Source: Collinsella sp. AM18-10 (lineage in GTDB: Bacteria; Actinomycetota; Coriobacteriia; Coriobacteriales; Coriobacteriaceae). Taken from it: DNA of 64,000 bases. Below the pieces are notes generated by a model. It was not told where the DNA came from and did not search any database. It saw only the letters and a list, made by a program, of their open reading frames with translations. The position numbers and the translations under genes were made by a program. How positions within the stretch are numbered: position 1 is the first letter of the stretch; each line of letters starts with the position of its first letter. Location of the stretch: contig NZ_QRJO01000011.1 of assembly GCF_003471585.1 (NCBI RefSeq), positions 1 to 64,000 of the forward strand, written 5' to 3'. Below, one piece after another: positions 19,138 to 28,107 of this stretch.

Positions 19138-19704
19138 CTATTTGAGCTTGCGAGTCTTGGGCTTAAAGCGCATACCCGTCTGGCGTCCGCCACGTGCGGA
19201 GAATCCATAGCCGGACTGCGGCACGACGCCGGACATCAAAAACGGAATGGCAACCAGACCCGTCAGGATCGAAGACGGCAGCGCATGACCGAAGATCGCC
19301 ACGACAAAGCTCGTCTCCAAACCCATAAACAGCAAGATGATGCTGTAGATCACATTAATGACGAGCGCAAAGGCGCCCACAGTGATGCCGCGCGCACTCG
19401 GGGTACCGCTCGTTTGACCGGCAGCGCTGTGCACCAGGGCAAAAGAACCCACGGTCAGCAGGAGCGACATAACTCCCACCGGCACGGCAGCGGACAGGTC
19501 ATAAAACAAGCCGCTGCAAAAACCGCACACGACGGCACGGGTCGGGTCGCCCGAGAACACGCTTAGGCACACCAGGATAATCATGAAGTTGACGCGACCG
19601 CCCGCAATGGAGATCTGCGGTGCCAGGCCTGCCTGCAGCAGCACGCACACGATGGCGGCGATTACAAACGTGCGGGAGCTCATCCCCTGCTCGTGTAGAT
19701 CCAT
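19138..19704 (-). CDS. mreD: Rod-shape-determining membrane protein MreD
   Basis: MreD is an integral membrane part of the elongasome. The roughly 188-residue protein has five to six hydrophobic segments, a basic C-terminal tail, and the family-like ISIAGGRVNFMIILVCLSVFSGDPTRAVVCGFCSGLFYDL. The second of two close in-frame ATGs (19704) is preferred because GGGGG then lies seven bases upstream; the first ATG (19710) follows that site by one base. Sequence conservation in MreD is low, so position between mreC and mrdA carries much of the assignment. Confidence 0.86.
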   Translation of the reverse strand: MDLHEQGMSSRTFVIAAIVCVLLQAGLAPQISIAGGRVNFMIILVCLSVFSGDPTRAVVCGFCSGLFYDLSAAVPVGVMSLLLTVGSFALVHSAAGQTSGTPSARGITVGAFALVINVIYSIILLFMGLETSFVVAIFGHALPSSILTGLVAIPFLMSGVVPQSGYGFSARGGRQTGMRFKPKTRKLK

Positions 19705-19715
19705 GGACATGCCCC

Positions 19716-20714
19716 CTATTCGCTCGAGCCGGAATCGGTCGTCTCGGACGTGTCGGAACCGTCATCCGAGCTCTCGTCCTTCGTCTTGGTCGCAGCATCG
19801 CGCGACGTTCCCTGCGGCGTGCTATTAGCGGTGCTCACGTCCTCATCCGAGGCCGACTGTTCGTCGGTCAGCGAGGTGATGACCAGCACTTCCTCGTTGT
19901 TCTCGGCCGTCGTCTGGGCGCGTACCACAATGGTGTAGTACACGTCGTTTGCCGATTTCTCAACCGACGAGACGGTGCCGAGCGGAAGGCCCTTGGGGAA
20001 CACACCGCCAATGCCCGAGGTCACGATGATGTCGCCAACCTTAACGTCGGAGTCGACGCTCACGTACTCAAGACGCAGCGTGCCGTCAGCCTGACCCTGC
20101 AGCATGCCCTGGGCGCGCGTGTCCTGCACCATAGCGGACACGCCCGAGTTCTCATCGCCGATCAGACGCACGGTGGACGTCTTGGCCGAGACTTCGATAA
20201 TCTGTCCGATAACACCAGCCGAACTCGTCACAGGCATGTTGATGGTAAGCCCGTCGGCAGAACCTTTATCGATGGTAACGGTCGAGGTCCAGGCATCGCC
20301 CGAAGCGCCGACGATACGAGCTGCAGTGGACTTGAGGTTGTAGGTCGACTGCAGACCGACCAGACCCTCCAGTCGCTCGGCGGTCTTTTGAGCCTCGGAG
20401 AGCTCGGCAACCTTGGAGGTCAGCTCCTCATTTTGCTTCTTAAGCTCGTCAAGCGTGTCCTGTGACGCCGTAAGGTTAGAGAACACGTTACCGATCGCAT
20501 TGAAGGGAGCCGCCACAGTCGAGCCCAGAAAACGCACCGGCGAGGTAATCGTCGTCATGCCCGAACGAACGGCATGAATCGGCCCCGTCTCGCCCTCACG
20601 AATATAAAACGTGAGCAGCAACACCGAAATCAGGCTGAAAACAATCAACGGGCGCATACCCGTTGATTGTCGCTTGGTATTCAGATTTGTGGAGAAACCC
20701 GAAGATCGTGCCAA
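19716..20714 (-). CDS. mreC: Rod-shape-determining protein MreC
   Basis: MreC is a bitopic scaffold protein of the elongasome. After one transmembrane segment (about 21-41) comes a coiled coil (LDELKKQNEELTSKVAELSEAQKTAERLEGL, roughly 88-118). Two small beta-barrel domains follow, with GVIGQIIEVSAKTSTVRLIGD and VGDIIVTSGIGGVFPKGLPLGTV. A Ser/Thr/Asp-rich, probably disordered tail of about 60 residues ends the 332-residue protein. The start is TTG with AAGGTGG upstream, lying 21 bases after mreB. Confidence 0.94.
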   Translation of the reverse strand: MARSSGFSTNLNTKRQSTGMRPLIVFSLISVLLLTFYIREGETGPIHAVRSGMTTITSPVRFLGSTVAAPFNAIGNVFSNLTASQDTLDELKKQNEELTSKVAELSEAQKTAERLEGLVGLQSTYNLKSTAARIVGASGDAWTSTVTIDKGSADGLTINMPVTSSAGVIGQIIEVSAKTSTVRLIGDENSGVSAMVQDTRAQGMLQGQADGTLRLEYVSVDSDVKVGDIIVTSGIGGVFPKGLPLGTVSSVEKSANDVYYTIVVRAQTTAENNEEVLVITSLTDEQSASDEDVSTANSTPQGTSRDAATKTKDESSDDGSDTSETTDSGSSE

Positions 20715-20735
20715 ATGGAATCCACCTTTTGGAAA

Positions 20736-21779
20736 TTAAGCATTGGTCTGGACGAAGCCGCCATCAAACGCATTGGCCTCGAGCACGCGGGCACAGCCGT
20801 TAACAACGTTATCGAGCGCCGTGGGGCTGACGTTGACCGAAACGCCGGTCTCATCGCGCAGGCGCACGTCGAGACCGCGCAGCAGCGCGCCGCCACCGGT
20901 CAGCAAAATGCCGTAGTACATAAGGTCCGAGGCAAGATCGGGAGGCGTAGCGTCGAGTGCGTCCTTGACGGCCTTGGCCATCTCGTCGAGCGGCTTGTTG
21001 AGCGCGCGACGAATCTCCTCGCTCTCGATGCGCACGGTCTTGGGCAGACCGGTAATCACGTCGCGGCCGTTGACCTCGACGTCGAGCTCATCCTTGAGCG
21101 GCACGGCGGAGCCGACCTTGATCTTGATGTCCTCTGCCGTACGCTCGCCGATGGCCAGGTTGTAGGCATCACGAACGTGCGTGAGGATGGCCTGATCGAA
21201 CTCGTCGCCGGCAATACGGATGGACTGCGAGACGACGATGCCGCCCATAGCGATAACGGCAACCTCGGTGGTACCGCCACCGATGTCGATGACCATGGAG
21301 CCGGTGGGTTCCTCGACGGGCAGGTCGGCGCCGATGGCAGCCGCCATGGGCTCTTCGATCAGATAGGCCTGGCGGGCACCGGCCTGGATCGTGGCCTCAA
21401 AGACAGCGCGCTTCTCGACCGACGTGACACCGGAGGGAACGCAGACGACAACACGCGGACGTGGAGTCCACGGATAGCGCTTCTCGGACGCCTTGTCGAT
21501 AAAGTAGCGAAGCATGGCCTCGGTAACATCGAAGTCGGCGATGACGCCGTCCTTCAGGGGACGAACGGCCACGATGTTGCCGGGCGTACGGCCGAGCATG
21601 CGCTTTGCCTCGATACCGACCGCCAAGATGCGCTCGTCGTTCTTGTCGATGGCGACAACAGAGGGCTCGCGAATGACGATGCCCTTGCCGCGCACGGAGA
21701 CAAGCGTATTGGCGGTGCCGAGGTCGATGGCAAGATCGCCCGCATAGCTACCGAAGAACATATCCATCAAAGAAAACAA
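20736..21779 (-). CDS. mreB: Rod-shape-determining actin homologue MreB
   Basis: MreB forms membrane-bound filaments that guide lateral wall synthesis. The 347-residue actin-fold protein has the phosphate-1 motif DLAIDLGTANTLV, phosphate-2 motif MVIDIGGGTTEVAVI, and MYYGILLTGGGALLRGLD. The TTG at 21779 has AGGAG five bases upstream and is taken as start; ATGs four and six codons later are alternatives. It leads the operon mreB-mreC-mreD-mrdA-rodA and is separated from the upstream TPR gene by a strong hairpin. Confidence 0.96.
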   Translation of the reverse strand: MFSLMDMFFGSYAGDLAIDLGTANTLVSVRGKGIVIREPSVVAIDKNDERILAVGIEAKRMLGRTPGNIVAVRPLKDGVIADFDVTEAMLRYFIDKASEKRYPWTPRPRVVVCVPSGVTSVEKRAVFEATIQAGARQAYLIEEPMAAAIGADLPVEEPTGSMVIDIGGGTTEVAVIAMGGIVVSQSIRIAGDEFDQAILTHVRDAYNLAIGERTAEDIKIKVGSAVPLKDELDVEVNGRDVITGLPKTVRIESEEIRRALNKPLDEMAKAVKDALDATPPDLASDLMYYGILLTGGGALLRGLDVRLRDETGVSVNVSPTALDNVVNGCARVLEANAFDGGFVQTNA

Positions 21780-21839
21780 CGCAACTCCTGATGTGTTGGA
21801 TGATTGCTGGAAAACTACTAGCTCATCATACTAGCGCAA

Positions 21840-21872
21840 GCCCGGCACCTCACTTGCGGTGAAGCGCCGGGC
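21840..21872 (-). terminator. Terminator-like hairpin after the TPR gene, before mreB
   Basis: GCCCGGC and GCCGGGC form a seven-base outer stem, with an inner TCAC/GTGA stem. It follows the TPR gene stop by about 22 bases on the minus strand. No clear U-tract follows, so termination may be partial. The 115-base gap would also hold the mreB promoter, but I see no convincing -35/-10 pair. Confidence 0.5.
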
Positions 21873-21894
21873 AAAGCTAAATCCCATAAGGTCA

Positions 21895-23199
21895 CTACTG
21901 GTTGTCAGCAGCCGAGAAATCCATATCAAGCGAAGAAACGGCCCAGCCGATATGGTTGTCGGAGCGCACGAATTTGACGGTGTACTCCTGCTCGCCGCCC
22001 TTGGACAGCGATGCCCTCACCTTGGCGGTCGTCTCGGTCATGGACTGATCCATGCCCTCGACGGACACGGTGGCACCCTGCGGAATCGAGGAGATGATCA
22101 TCGACTTAGCGTCCTCGGACAGGCTCGAGGCCAGGCAAGACTCGGCCTTTGCGGCGTCACCGTCGCCGGCAGCCTGGAACAGATCGGTAACGACAGACTC
22201 CTGAGACGGGAAGCCAAAGCCGCGCGTGTAGGCAAAGCCCAGACCGCCCGCGGCGATCAAAATGAGCAGAAGCAGCACGATGAAGACTTTAAGACCCGTG
22301 TGGCGATGGCGACGACGGACCTTGGCCTGCTTACGATCCTGACGGTCCTGCTGGACCATCTCGGACTCGGACAGCGTAAAGAAGCCGGTGTCCGAGGGAT
22401 CGGGCATAAACTGACCGGTCGCGCCGGTAGGATCGAGCGGATCGACGGCAGAAGCGTCCATCGCGGGCGCCGGAGCCGTGGCCATGGCCGTCTGGGCAGA
22501 CAGCGCGGCAAGCGAATCGTGCACGCGGGCAAGCTCGTCGGCCTGCTCGGAGGTGAGCTGGTAGATGCCATCGGCAGTAGCGGCGTTAAAGGCGTCGAGT
22601 GCGTCGGAGGGACGGCCGGCGGCAGAAAGCGCCTGACCCATGCCGGCGTTGAGCGCACGCGTGTCGTCGCGGGGGCCGGCAAAGTCGATAGCCGTGCGGT
22701 AGGTCTCCACGGCATCCGCCGGACGGCCGAGCTTAATGAAGCAACGACCGAGCTCGCCGAGTGCGGCGGCAGGAGCCGGATTGGCGCCGTCGATGGCAGC
22801 CTGACGGAAGGCGGTTCCTGCGTTGGCATAGTCGCCCGACTGGAACAGCGCATTGCCCAGGCCCAGATAGGCCTTGAACGGCGTGGCATAGGAAGCATCC
22901 TGCGTAGCAGCAGAGAACGCCTGAGCGGCCGTCGTGTAGTCGCCCACGGCGGCAAGCGCCTTGCCGCGGTTGGTGAGCAGCGCGCCGCGCTTGCCGTAGG
23001 TGCCGTCGTTGAGGGCGGCGGCATAGGCCTCGGCGGCCTCGGCATACATGCCCAGGTGCATCAAGGCGTTGCCACGAAGGTGATCTGCCTCGCCCATAAT
23101 CTCATCGGGAGTCTTTGCCGCCCCAAGCATCTGGGCTGCAGCGGAAAAATCACCCGCGCGGTAAGCGGCGCGGCCCTGTTGGATCAGCTGGCTATTCAA
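21895..23199 (-). CDS. TPR-repeat membrane protein with extracytoplasmic C-terminal domain
   Basis: I do not recognise a named gene. The 434-residue protein has about six tetratricopeptide-like helical repeats in residues 1-240 (AAYRAGDFSAAAQMLGAA, NALFQSGDYANAGTAFRQAA, GRCFIKLGRPADAVETYRTA). A basic stretch and one transmembrane helix (about 305-327, VFIVLLLLILIAAGGLGFAY) follow. The C-terminal domain of about 100 residues resembles lipoprotein-like DUF modules with SVEGMDQSMTETTAKVRASL. The likely topology is TPRs inside, tail outside. The start is TTG with AGGGG seven bases upstream. It lies 11 bases after the cyclophilin gene. A role in wall-related complex assembly near mreB is inference. 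Confidence 0.7.
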   Translation of the reverse strand: MNSQLIQQGRAAYRAGDFSAAAQMLGAAKTPDEIMGEADHLRGNALMHLGMYAEAAEAYAAALNDGTYGKRGALLTNRGKALAAVGDYTTAAQAFSAATQDASYATPFKAYLGLGNALFQSGDYANAGTAFRQAAIDGANPAPAAALGELGRCFIKLGRPADAVETYRTAIDFAGPRDDTRALNAGMGQALSAAGRPSDALDAFNAATADGIYQLTSEQADELARVHDSLAALSAQTAMATAPAPAMDASAVDPLDPTGATGQFMPDPSDTGFFTLSESEMVQQDRQDRKQAKVRRRHRHTGLKVFIVLLLLILIAAGGLGFAYTRGFGFPSQESVVTDLFQAAGDGDAAKAESCLASSLSEDAKSMIISSIPQGATVSVEGMDQSMTETTAKVRASLSKGGEQEYTVKFVRSDNHIGWAVSSLDMDFSAADNQ

Positions 23200-23210
23200 G
23201 GAAGTCCCCT

Positions 23211-23753
23211 TTACTCGTGAACGATCTCGATATGGACGATCTCGTCGCCGGCACGCAGCTGCGAAATCACATCGAGACCCTCGACCGTGGTACCAAAGAC
23301 GGTGTAACCGGAATCGAGGTTATGCTGGGCACCCAGGCAGAAGTAGAACTGCGAACCCGCGGAATCAGGATCCATGGAGCGCGCCATGGCAAGGGCGCCA
23401 TCGACATGGCTGTTGCGCGGATTAGTGGCAAACTCGCCCTTGATGCAGTAGCCGGGGCCACCAGTACCGGGCATGCCGTCGGGGCCCTCAAGGCCGGCAG
23501 CGACGTCGGCGCCGGACATGTCGCGGGTATTGGGGTCGCCGCCCTGGATGACAAAACCGGGCACATAGCGATGGAACTTAAGGCCATCATAGAAGCCCAT
23601 CGTTGAAAGCTCGCAGAAGTTCGCGACATGAATGGGAGCGCCCTCGCCGTCAAACTTGACCTTGATGGTACCCTTCGACGTCTCGATTACGGCGCACTCG
23701 TCGCCGGCAAGCTGATACTCGGGCGTGTAGAGCTCTTTCTTAAAACCAAACAT
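23211..23753 (-). CDS. Cyclophilin-type peptidyl-prolyl cis-trans isomerase
   Basis: The 180-residue single-domain cyclophilin has the active-site stretch FHRYVPGFVIQGGDP, GSQFYFCLG and YTVFGTTVEGLDV. It catalyses proline isomerisation during folding. No signal peptide or membrane segment is present, so it is predicted to be cytoplasmic. The ATG has AGGAAGGA upstream, and a promoter lies about 40-70 bases ahead. It heads a two-gene unit with the TPR protein, which may be functionally linked, though this is only positional. Confidence 0.92.
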   Translation of the reverse strand: MFGFKKELYTPEYQLAGDECAVIETSKGTIKVKFDGEGAPIHVANFCELSTMGFYDGLKFHRYVPGFVIQGGDPNTRDMSGADVAAGLEGPDGMPGTGGPGYCIKGEFATNPRNSHVDGALAMARSMDPDSAGSQFYFCLGAQHNLDSGYTVFGTTVEGLDVISQLRAGDEIVHIEIVHE

Positions 23754-23792
23754 GTGGTTCCTTCCTCGTGCGTTTAAAGCATATTTGTACGA

Positions 23793-23822
23793 ATTGTAGC
23801 AATAAGCACAGGCTTACATCAA
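23793..23822 (-). promoter_or_regulatory. Promoter of the cyclophilin-TPR unit
   Basis: On the minus strand TTGATG (23817-23822) and TACAAT (23793-23798) are spaced by 18 bases. The predicted start would give a leader of about 33 bases before the cyclophilin ATG. Confidence 0.65.
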
Positions 23823-23860
23823 TTGCGCACGTAGGTTATGCCGACTATGGCGAACTAATT

Positions 23861-25003
23861 TTAGGAACGCTGCTGCGGCCTCCAGGAGCCCACATTGGCG
23901 TCGTACTGATTCAGCGCGCTGTTGCCGCCCTGTGCGATGGGCGCCAGGATCTCGCTTTGGTGGGAACTCATCGACTCGCCATCGGGAATGGCCAGCGAGA
24001 TATCCCAGCTCTGGCAGATCACGTCAACGCGCTCATACATCCACTCGGCAAGCTGCTTTAAGTGGGCGATGTCATCCGCATAGACCGTATCGTCCTGTAC
24101 TTTCAGGTTGTTAAGCTCATCTTGCGTCTTTTTGATCTGGTCGCGCAGGGCGTAGGCACCCTGCGACAGCTCCTGACGGGTGGACAGCGGCGTTCGGAGA
24201 TAGCCGTTGTTAAAGGAATCGATGACCTCGCCGATCTGGTCCTCGTCAGCGTAGGACACGATGGTCTGATACAGACCGTCGAGCCTGGTATAGAGCTGAT
24301 CATCGGTGAGCACGGTTTCTTCCTGGACCACCTCGGCAGAATCGTCCTGCTTGGTATCGTCCTCAGTGGCCTCGCCCTTTTGGCGCGTGGGGAAGGTGGT
24401 CTGTGCAGCTTGGCCAAACTGGTCGTAGAAGCCGGGCATGACACCCATGGGATCGGTCGTCACGAACCAATAGGCACCGCCGCAAACGACGGCAAGGACC
24501 GCGATGACGCCGAGCGGCTTGGGGATATGACGCTTATGCTTGTGATAGGCGTCCTCGTCGGGGTGCACCTTGCGCTTGGGTTTTTGAGCATCGTCATGCA
24601 GGGAAACGGGCGTGGGAATATCGACCTTGGGGATACCGAAATCCTTATCGAAAGCCGGCAGCACGCAGGTCTCATTGGGGTCGGCGGCGTCCGAAAGCAC
24701 CGCAGCGGCAGAGGCCGGCGCATGCGGCACCTCGGTATCGATCTGCTCTTGCGTTAGGCGCGGAAAGCCCGCCGTGCGGCCCGCTGCCAGGTCGGATGCT
24801 GCCGCGTCCTCGGAGAGGATACCCGGAGCGGGGCGTCCACATTTGGGGCACGTACGATCATGCGGAGAAAGACGGGCACCGCAGCCCTCACAGAACACAA
24901 ACTCGGTGTGCTCGGGACCATCGCCCGGACCCACATAGGCGTTGCAGTAGGGGCAGAACGAGGCGCCGTCCTCGATAGTCTTAAGGCAATGCGGGCAGAT
25001 CAC
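23861..25003 (-). CDS. Double zinc-ribbon membrane protein, function unknown
   Basis: The 380-residue protein starts with two Cys4 zinc-ribbon units: CPHC...CPYC (residues 3-22) and CEGCG...CPKCG (about 38-57). A disordered linker of about 110 residues leads to one transmembrane helix (about 168-190) and an extracytoplasmic helical domain of about 170 residues. The GTG at 25003 is chosen because GAGG lies five bases upstream; the longer TTG-initiated frame would place this ribosome-binding site inside the gene. The zinc-ribbon plus helix plus helical-tail layout is common in Gram-positive membrane proteins of unknown role. It sits between the P-type ATPase and the cyclophilin gene. Confidence 0.65.
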   Translation of the reverse strand: MICPHCLKTIEDGASFCPYCNAYVGPGDGPEHTEFVFCEGCGARLSPHDRTCPKCGRPAPGILSEDAAASDLAAGRTAGFPRLTQEQIDTEVPHAPASAAAVLSDAADPNETCVLPAFDKDFGIPKVDIPTPVSLHDDAQKPKRKVHPDEDAYHKHKRHIPKPLGVIAVLAVVCGGAYWFVTTDPMGVMPGFYDQFGQAAQTTFPTRQKGEATEDDTKQDDSAEVVQEETVLTDDQLYTRLDGLYQTIVSYADEDQIGEVIDSFNNGYLRTPLSTRQELSQGAYALRDQIKKTQDELNNLKVQDDTVYADDIAHLKQLAEWMYERVDVICQSWDISLAIPDGESMSSHQSEILAPIAQGGNSALNQYDANVGSWRPQQRS

Positions 25004-25106
25004 GGCATCCTCTTTTCGAAGCAATTCAAACAATCGAGGTTAGAGCATAACATCGCCACGGCCCCACAGGAGCAAGGCACCAATTCAACATCGCCAGGGC
25101 GCGTAG

Positions 25107-27836
25107 CTACTTCTTCTTTTTGCTTGGCATCGAAACTTTGATGCCTTGGGCGGACTTGGTTACGCGGGAGCGCTTGGCGCCCGTGGGCTTCTTTTTCTTG
25201 GGCTGGGCCTGGGCCACGCCCTCGAGTGCGCGGGCCTCGGCCTCACGAACGGTGCGAGCTTCGCGGCGCTGCGCCATGTCGGCGGCGACGCGCTTGGCAA
25301 AACGCTCCGCCGTCGAACCCGTCGAGCTCACCTTGCCGCCACCGCGACCCAGGCGGACGCGAACACCGCGGCCAAAACCAGTTGCGGCATGACGACGACG
25401 CGGCTTGAGCGAATCCATCATCGTGGCGAGCTTAAAAAACACCGAGCAGGTAAAGACCACGACGGCAGCCAAGATAACCATCTGGCCCATTGTCAGGTTG
25501 GCAATAGACAGCAGCTCCGGGAATCCGATAACGCCCACCAGGATGCCGGCGACTACAAACACAAAGAGCACCACACGTAAGGGCGTGAGAGGCTGCGAGA
25601 TGCGCCAGATCAGGCTGACGCTCGCCGCGCACGACGTAAGCAGGCACATCGTAGACAGCGTGAGCTGGCTAAAGCCAAACACCCGCGCCACAAAGATATC
25701 GAGCGCTGCAGCCAAAATGACCGCAATCGACGCCGGCAGTGCCCGCTTGAGCACGTTCGTCAGGAACGATCCCTTCACGCGAGCATTGTTGGGCTCCAGG
25801 CCCAACACAAAGCCCGGCGCGCCAATACAGAAGAAGTTAATGAGCGTCATCTGGATGGGCTCGAAGGGGTACGGCGGCAGCGCGATGCACAGCGCCGCCA
25901 AGCCCATCGAGAACAGCGTTTTGGTCAGGAACAGCGCCGCGGAGCGCTGCAGGTTGTTGATGGAGCGACGGCCCTCGGCCACCACGGCGGGCATCGAGGC
26001 AAAGTCGTTGTCGACGAGTACGATCTCGGCCACGTTACGCGCGGCGTCGGAGCCAGCCGCCATGGCGACGGAGCAGTCAGCCTCCTTGAGCGCTAGCACA
26101 TCGTTAACGCCGTCGCCCGTCATGGCCACGGTGTGCTCGCGGCGCTTGAGTGCCTGCACGAGCTCGCGCTTCTGCTGCGGGGTCACACGACCAAAGACAT
26201 GGTAGCGGTCCACTGCGGCATCGAGCTTGGCCGGCGTATCGAGCGTCGTGGCGTCCACATAAGCGTCAGCCCCCGGCACGCCCACCACGCGCGCAATCGA
26301 CGACACCGTACGCGGGTCGTCGCCACTGATCACGTTGAGGGTCACGCCCTGCTCGTTAAAGTACCCGATGGTCTCGGTGGCCGAGGTGCGGATCTCGTCG
26401 CGAATGGTCACAAAGCCCACGGGCTCGGCCTCGCCCACCATATCGCCATCGGGCGTAAAGCCGTCCACGCAGGCCACCACAAGCACGCGGCAGGTGTCGG
26501 CAAGTTCGGCCACGCGGTTCTCGACCTGCGAAAAGGCGCGCTCTGAAAGCACAAATTGCGCCGCGCCCATCACATAGGAGCCCTGCGCAAACGAGGCACC
26601 GCTCCACTTTTTGGACGACGAGAACGGAATGACCGACAGCGGCTCAGACACCTCGACCGGGCGGTCGGCGTAGTAGTTGAGCAGCGCCTGGCAGGTCTCG
26701 TTGGCATCGGCCGAGGTCGCACGTGCGACGTTAGCCAGAGCAAAATCGAGCACCGTGGTATCGACGGGAACGGCGGCGTCGCCCTCCCCCGCACCCATAC
26801 CCTCGACCGGCAGCGGATAGGTACCCTCGACCTCCATGCGGCCCGACGTGATGGTGCCCGTCTTGTCCAGGCACAGCACGTCGACGCGCGCGAGCGTCTC
26901 AATGCAGTAGAGCTGCTGCGCGAGTACCTTGCGGCGGGCCAGGCGCACCGTGGCGATGGCGAGCACCGACGAGGTCAGCAGCACCAGGCCTTGCGGGATC
27001 ATGCCCAGCAGCGCGCCCACCGTGGACAGCAGCGCCGACGAAGGCACATGACCAGCCAACAGCTCGGAGAAGCACCACGAAAGCGCGCTATTGCCTGGGG
27101 TTCCCGCGGCATCCCACAGCTCGCTCACGCTCGAGGCAAACAACGCCAAACCGAGCGGGATCATGATGATGCTCGCAAAGCGCACGATGGCGTTAAGCGC
27201 GTTCATGATCTCGGAATTGACCTTTTTGACGTACTTGGCCTCGTTATTAATTTTGGCCACGTAGTTGTCGGCGCCGACATGGATCACGCGGGCGCGCAGC
27301 AGACCCGAGTCGATAAAGCTGCCGCTCATGAGCTCGGAACCGGGCTGTTTCTTAATAAGATCGCTCTCGCCCGTCAGCAGGCTCTCGTTCACGAGCGCCT
27401 CGCCCGAAACCACCACGGCGTCAGCGGGGATCTGGTCGCCGCGCCCCAGGCGGATGATGTCGTCGAGCACGATCTGGTCCAGGTCGAGCTCCACCTCGGA
27501 GCCGTCGCGCACCGCGATGGCCTTCTTGGAGGTCAGCAGCGTGAGCTTATCGACCATCTTTTTGGAACGCATGGACTGAATGACGCCAATAGCGGTATTG
27601 AGGAACACCACGAACAGGAACGTCAGATTCTTAAACGAACCGGTCAAAATGACCAGGAACGCCAAGATCACGTTGATCAAATTGAACAGCGTGCAGAGGT
27701 TCTCGATGATGAGCTCCTTGACCGACTTGGTCTTGAGCTCCATGTTGCGGTTGATCTTACCGGCGGCGATGCGCTCCTCGACCTCGGCGGTCGAGAGTCC
27801 GCGCTCGATATCCGTTGCTGCCATACCACGTCCCAT
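25107..27836 (-). CDS. HAD-type P-type ATPase, probable cation transporter (CtpE-like)
   Basis: This is a P-type ion pump with all core motifs: TGES in the actuator, DKTGT with phosphorylated Asp324, and MTGDGVNDVLALKEAD in the P domain. The transmembrane motif before it is IPQGLVLLTS rather than the PEGL of classical calcium pumps. This resembles mycobacterial CtpE, reported as a calcium transporter, so cation transport is likely but the ion is uncertain. A basic Lys/Arg-rich cytoplasmic tail of about 60 residues is unusual. The ATG at 27836 (or 27824) is preferred. The longer frame would run back into the tRNA gene and its terminator. About 909 residues. Confidence 0.85.
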   Translation of the reverse strand: MGRGMAATDIERGLSTAEVEERIAAGKINRNMELKTKSVKELIIENLCTLFNLINVILAFLVILTGSFKNLTFLFVVFLNTAIGVIQSMRSKKMVDKLTLLTSKKAIAVRDGSEVELDLDQIVLDDIIRLGRGDQIPADAVVVSGEALVNESLLTGESDLIKKQPGSELMSGSFIDSGLLRARVIHVGADNYVAKINNEAKYVKKVNSEIMNALNAIVRFASIIMIPLGLALFASSVSELWDAAGTPGNSALSWCFSELLAGHVPSSALLSTVGALLGMIPQGLVLLTSSVLAIATVRLARRKVLAQQLYCIETLARVDVLCLDKTGTITSGRMEVEGTYPLPVEGMGAGEGDAAVPVDTTVLDFALANVARATSADANETCQALLNYYADRPVEVSEPLSVIPFSSSKKWSGASFAQGSYVMGAAQFVLSERAFSQVENRVAELADTCRVLVVACVDGFTPDGDMVGEAEPVGFVTIRDEIRTSATETIGYFNEQGVTLNVISGDDPRTVSSIARVVGVPGADAYVDATTLDTPAKLDAAVDRYHVFGRVTPQQKRELVQALKRREHTVAMTGDGVNDVLALKEADCSVAMAAGSDAARNVAEIVLVDNDFASMPAVVAEGRRSINNLQRSAALFLTKTLFSMGLAALCIALPPYPFEPIQMTLINFFCIGAPGFVLGLEPNNARVKGSFLTNVLKRALPASIAVILAAALDIFVARVFGFSQLTLSTMCLLTSCAASVSLIWRISQPLTPLRVVLFVFVVAGILVGVIGFPELLSIANLTMGQMVILAAVVVFTCSVFFKLATMMDSLKPRRRHAATGFGRGVRVRLGRGGGKVSSTGSTAERFAKRVAADMAQRREARTVREAEARALEGVAQAQPKKKKPTGAKRSRVTKSAQGIKVSMPSKKKK

Positions 27837-27852
27837 CACGTCGCGTCGGTAT

Positions 27853-27887
27853 AAGAAAACCGCCCGGACCATGCGAGGTTCGGACGG
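27853..27887 (-). terminator. Terminator of tRNA-Arg(CCG)
   Basis: On the minus strand an eleven-base stem (CCGTCCGAACC with GGTCCGGGCGG, one wobble and one mismatch) closes a six-base loop and is followed by TTTTCTT. It lies 13 bases after the tRNA 3' end and just upstream of the ATPase start, so the ATPase likely has its own promoter. A TTATAC stretch directly after the U-tract is a candidate -10. Confidence 0.75.
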
Positions 27888-27899
27888 TCTCACGTTCGA

Positions 27900-27976
27900 T
27901 GGTGCCCCATGTTGGATTCGAACCAACGGCCTTCTGCTCCGGAGGCAGACGCTCTAATCCCCTGAGCTAATAGGGC
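27900..27976 (-). tRNA. tRNA-Arg (anticodon CCG)
   Basis: The 77-base gene includes an encoded CCA end. The acceptor stem GCCCTAT/ATGGGGC pairs fully with one G-U. The D arm is GCTC/GAGC and the anticodon stem TCTGC/GCAGA surrounds CTCCGGA, giving anticodon CCG, which reads CGG. The T arm is GTTGG/CCAAC with loop TTCGAAT. It is transcribed from its own strong promoter and ended by an intrinsic terminator. Confidence 0.95.
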
Positions 27977-27987
27977 CAACGCTTGGC

Positions 27988-28017
27988 ATTATACCCAAGT
28001 GCACCACGGGCTATCAA
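27988..28017 (-). promoter_or_regulatory. Promoter of tRNA-Arg(CCG)
   Basis: A consensus TATAAT (27988-27993) and TTGATA (28012-28017) are spaced by 18 bases on the minus strand. The predicted start lies a few bases ahead of the tRNA 5' end, as expected for a strongly expressed tRNA. Confidence 0.8.
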
Positions 28018-28070
28018 AATAAAAGAAAAAGCTTTGCAATTCCGAGGAAGACGCGGCTCAACGGCCCACT

Positions 28071-28102
28071 TTAGAAGGCAAAAGCGAGTCAGATAGTATA
28101 AA
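28071..28102 (+). promoter_or_regulatory. Probable promoter of the aromatic amino acid operon
   Basis: TTAGAA (28071-28076) and TAGTAT (28094-28099) are spaced by 17 bases; an overlapping TATAAA (28097-28102) is an alternative -10. Either predicts transcription starting at or next to the ATG of the leader ORF at 28108. Both elements are imperfect. Confidence 0.4.
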
Positions 28103-28107
28103 CTCTC

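Noticed and set aside
27837-27926. 30-residue N-terminal extension of the P-type ATPase
   Set aside because: It would be read through the terminator hairpin and into the tRNA-Arg gene; the family-like sequence begins after it.
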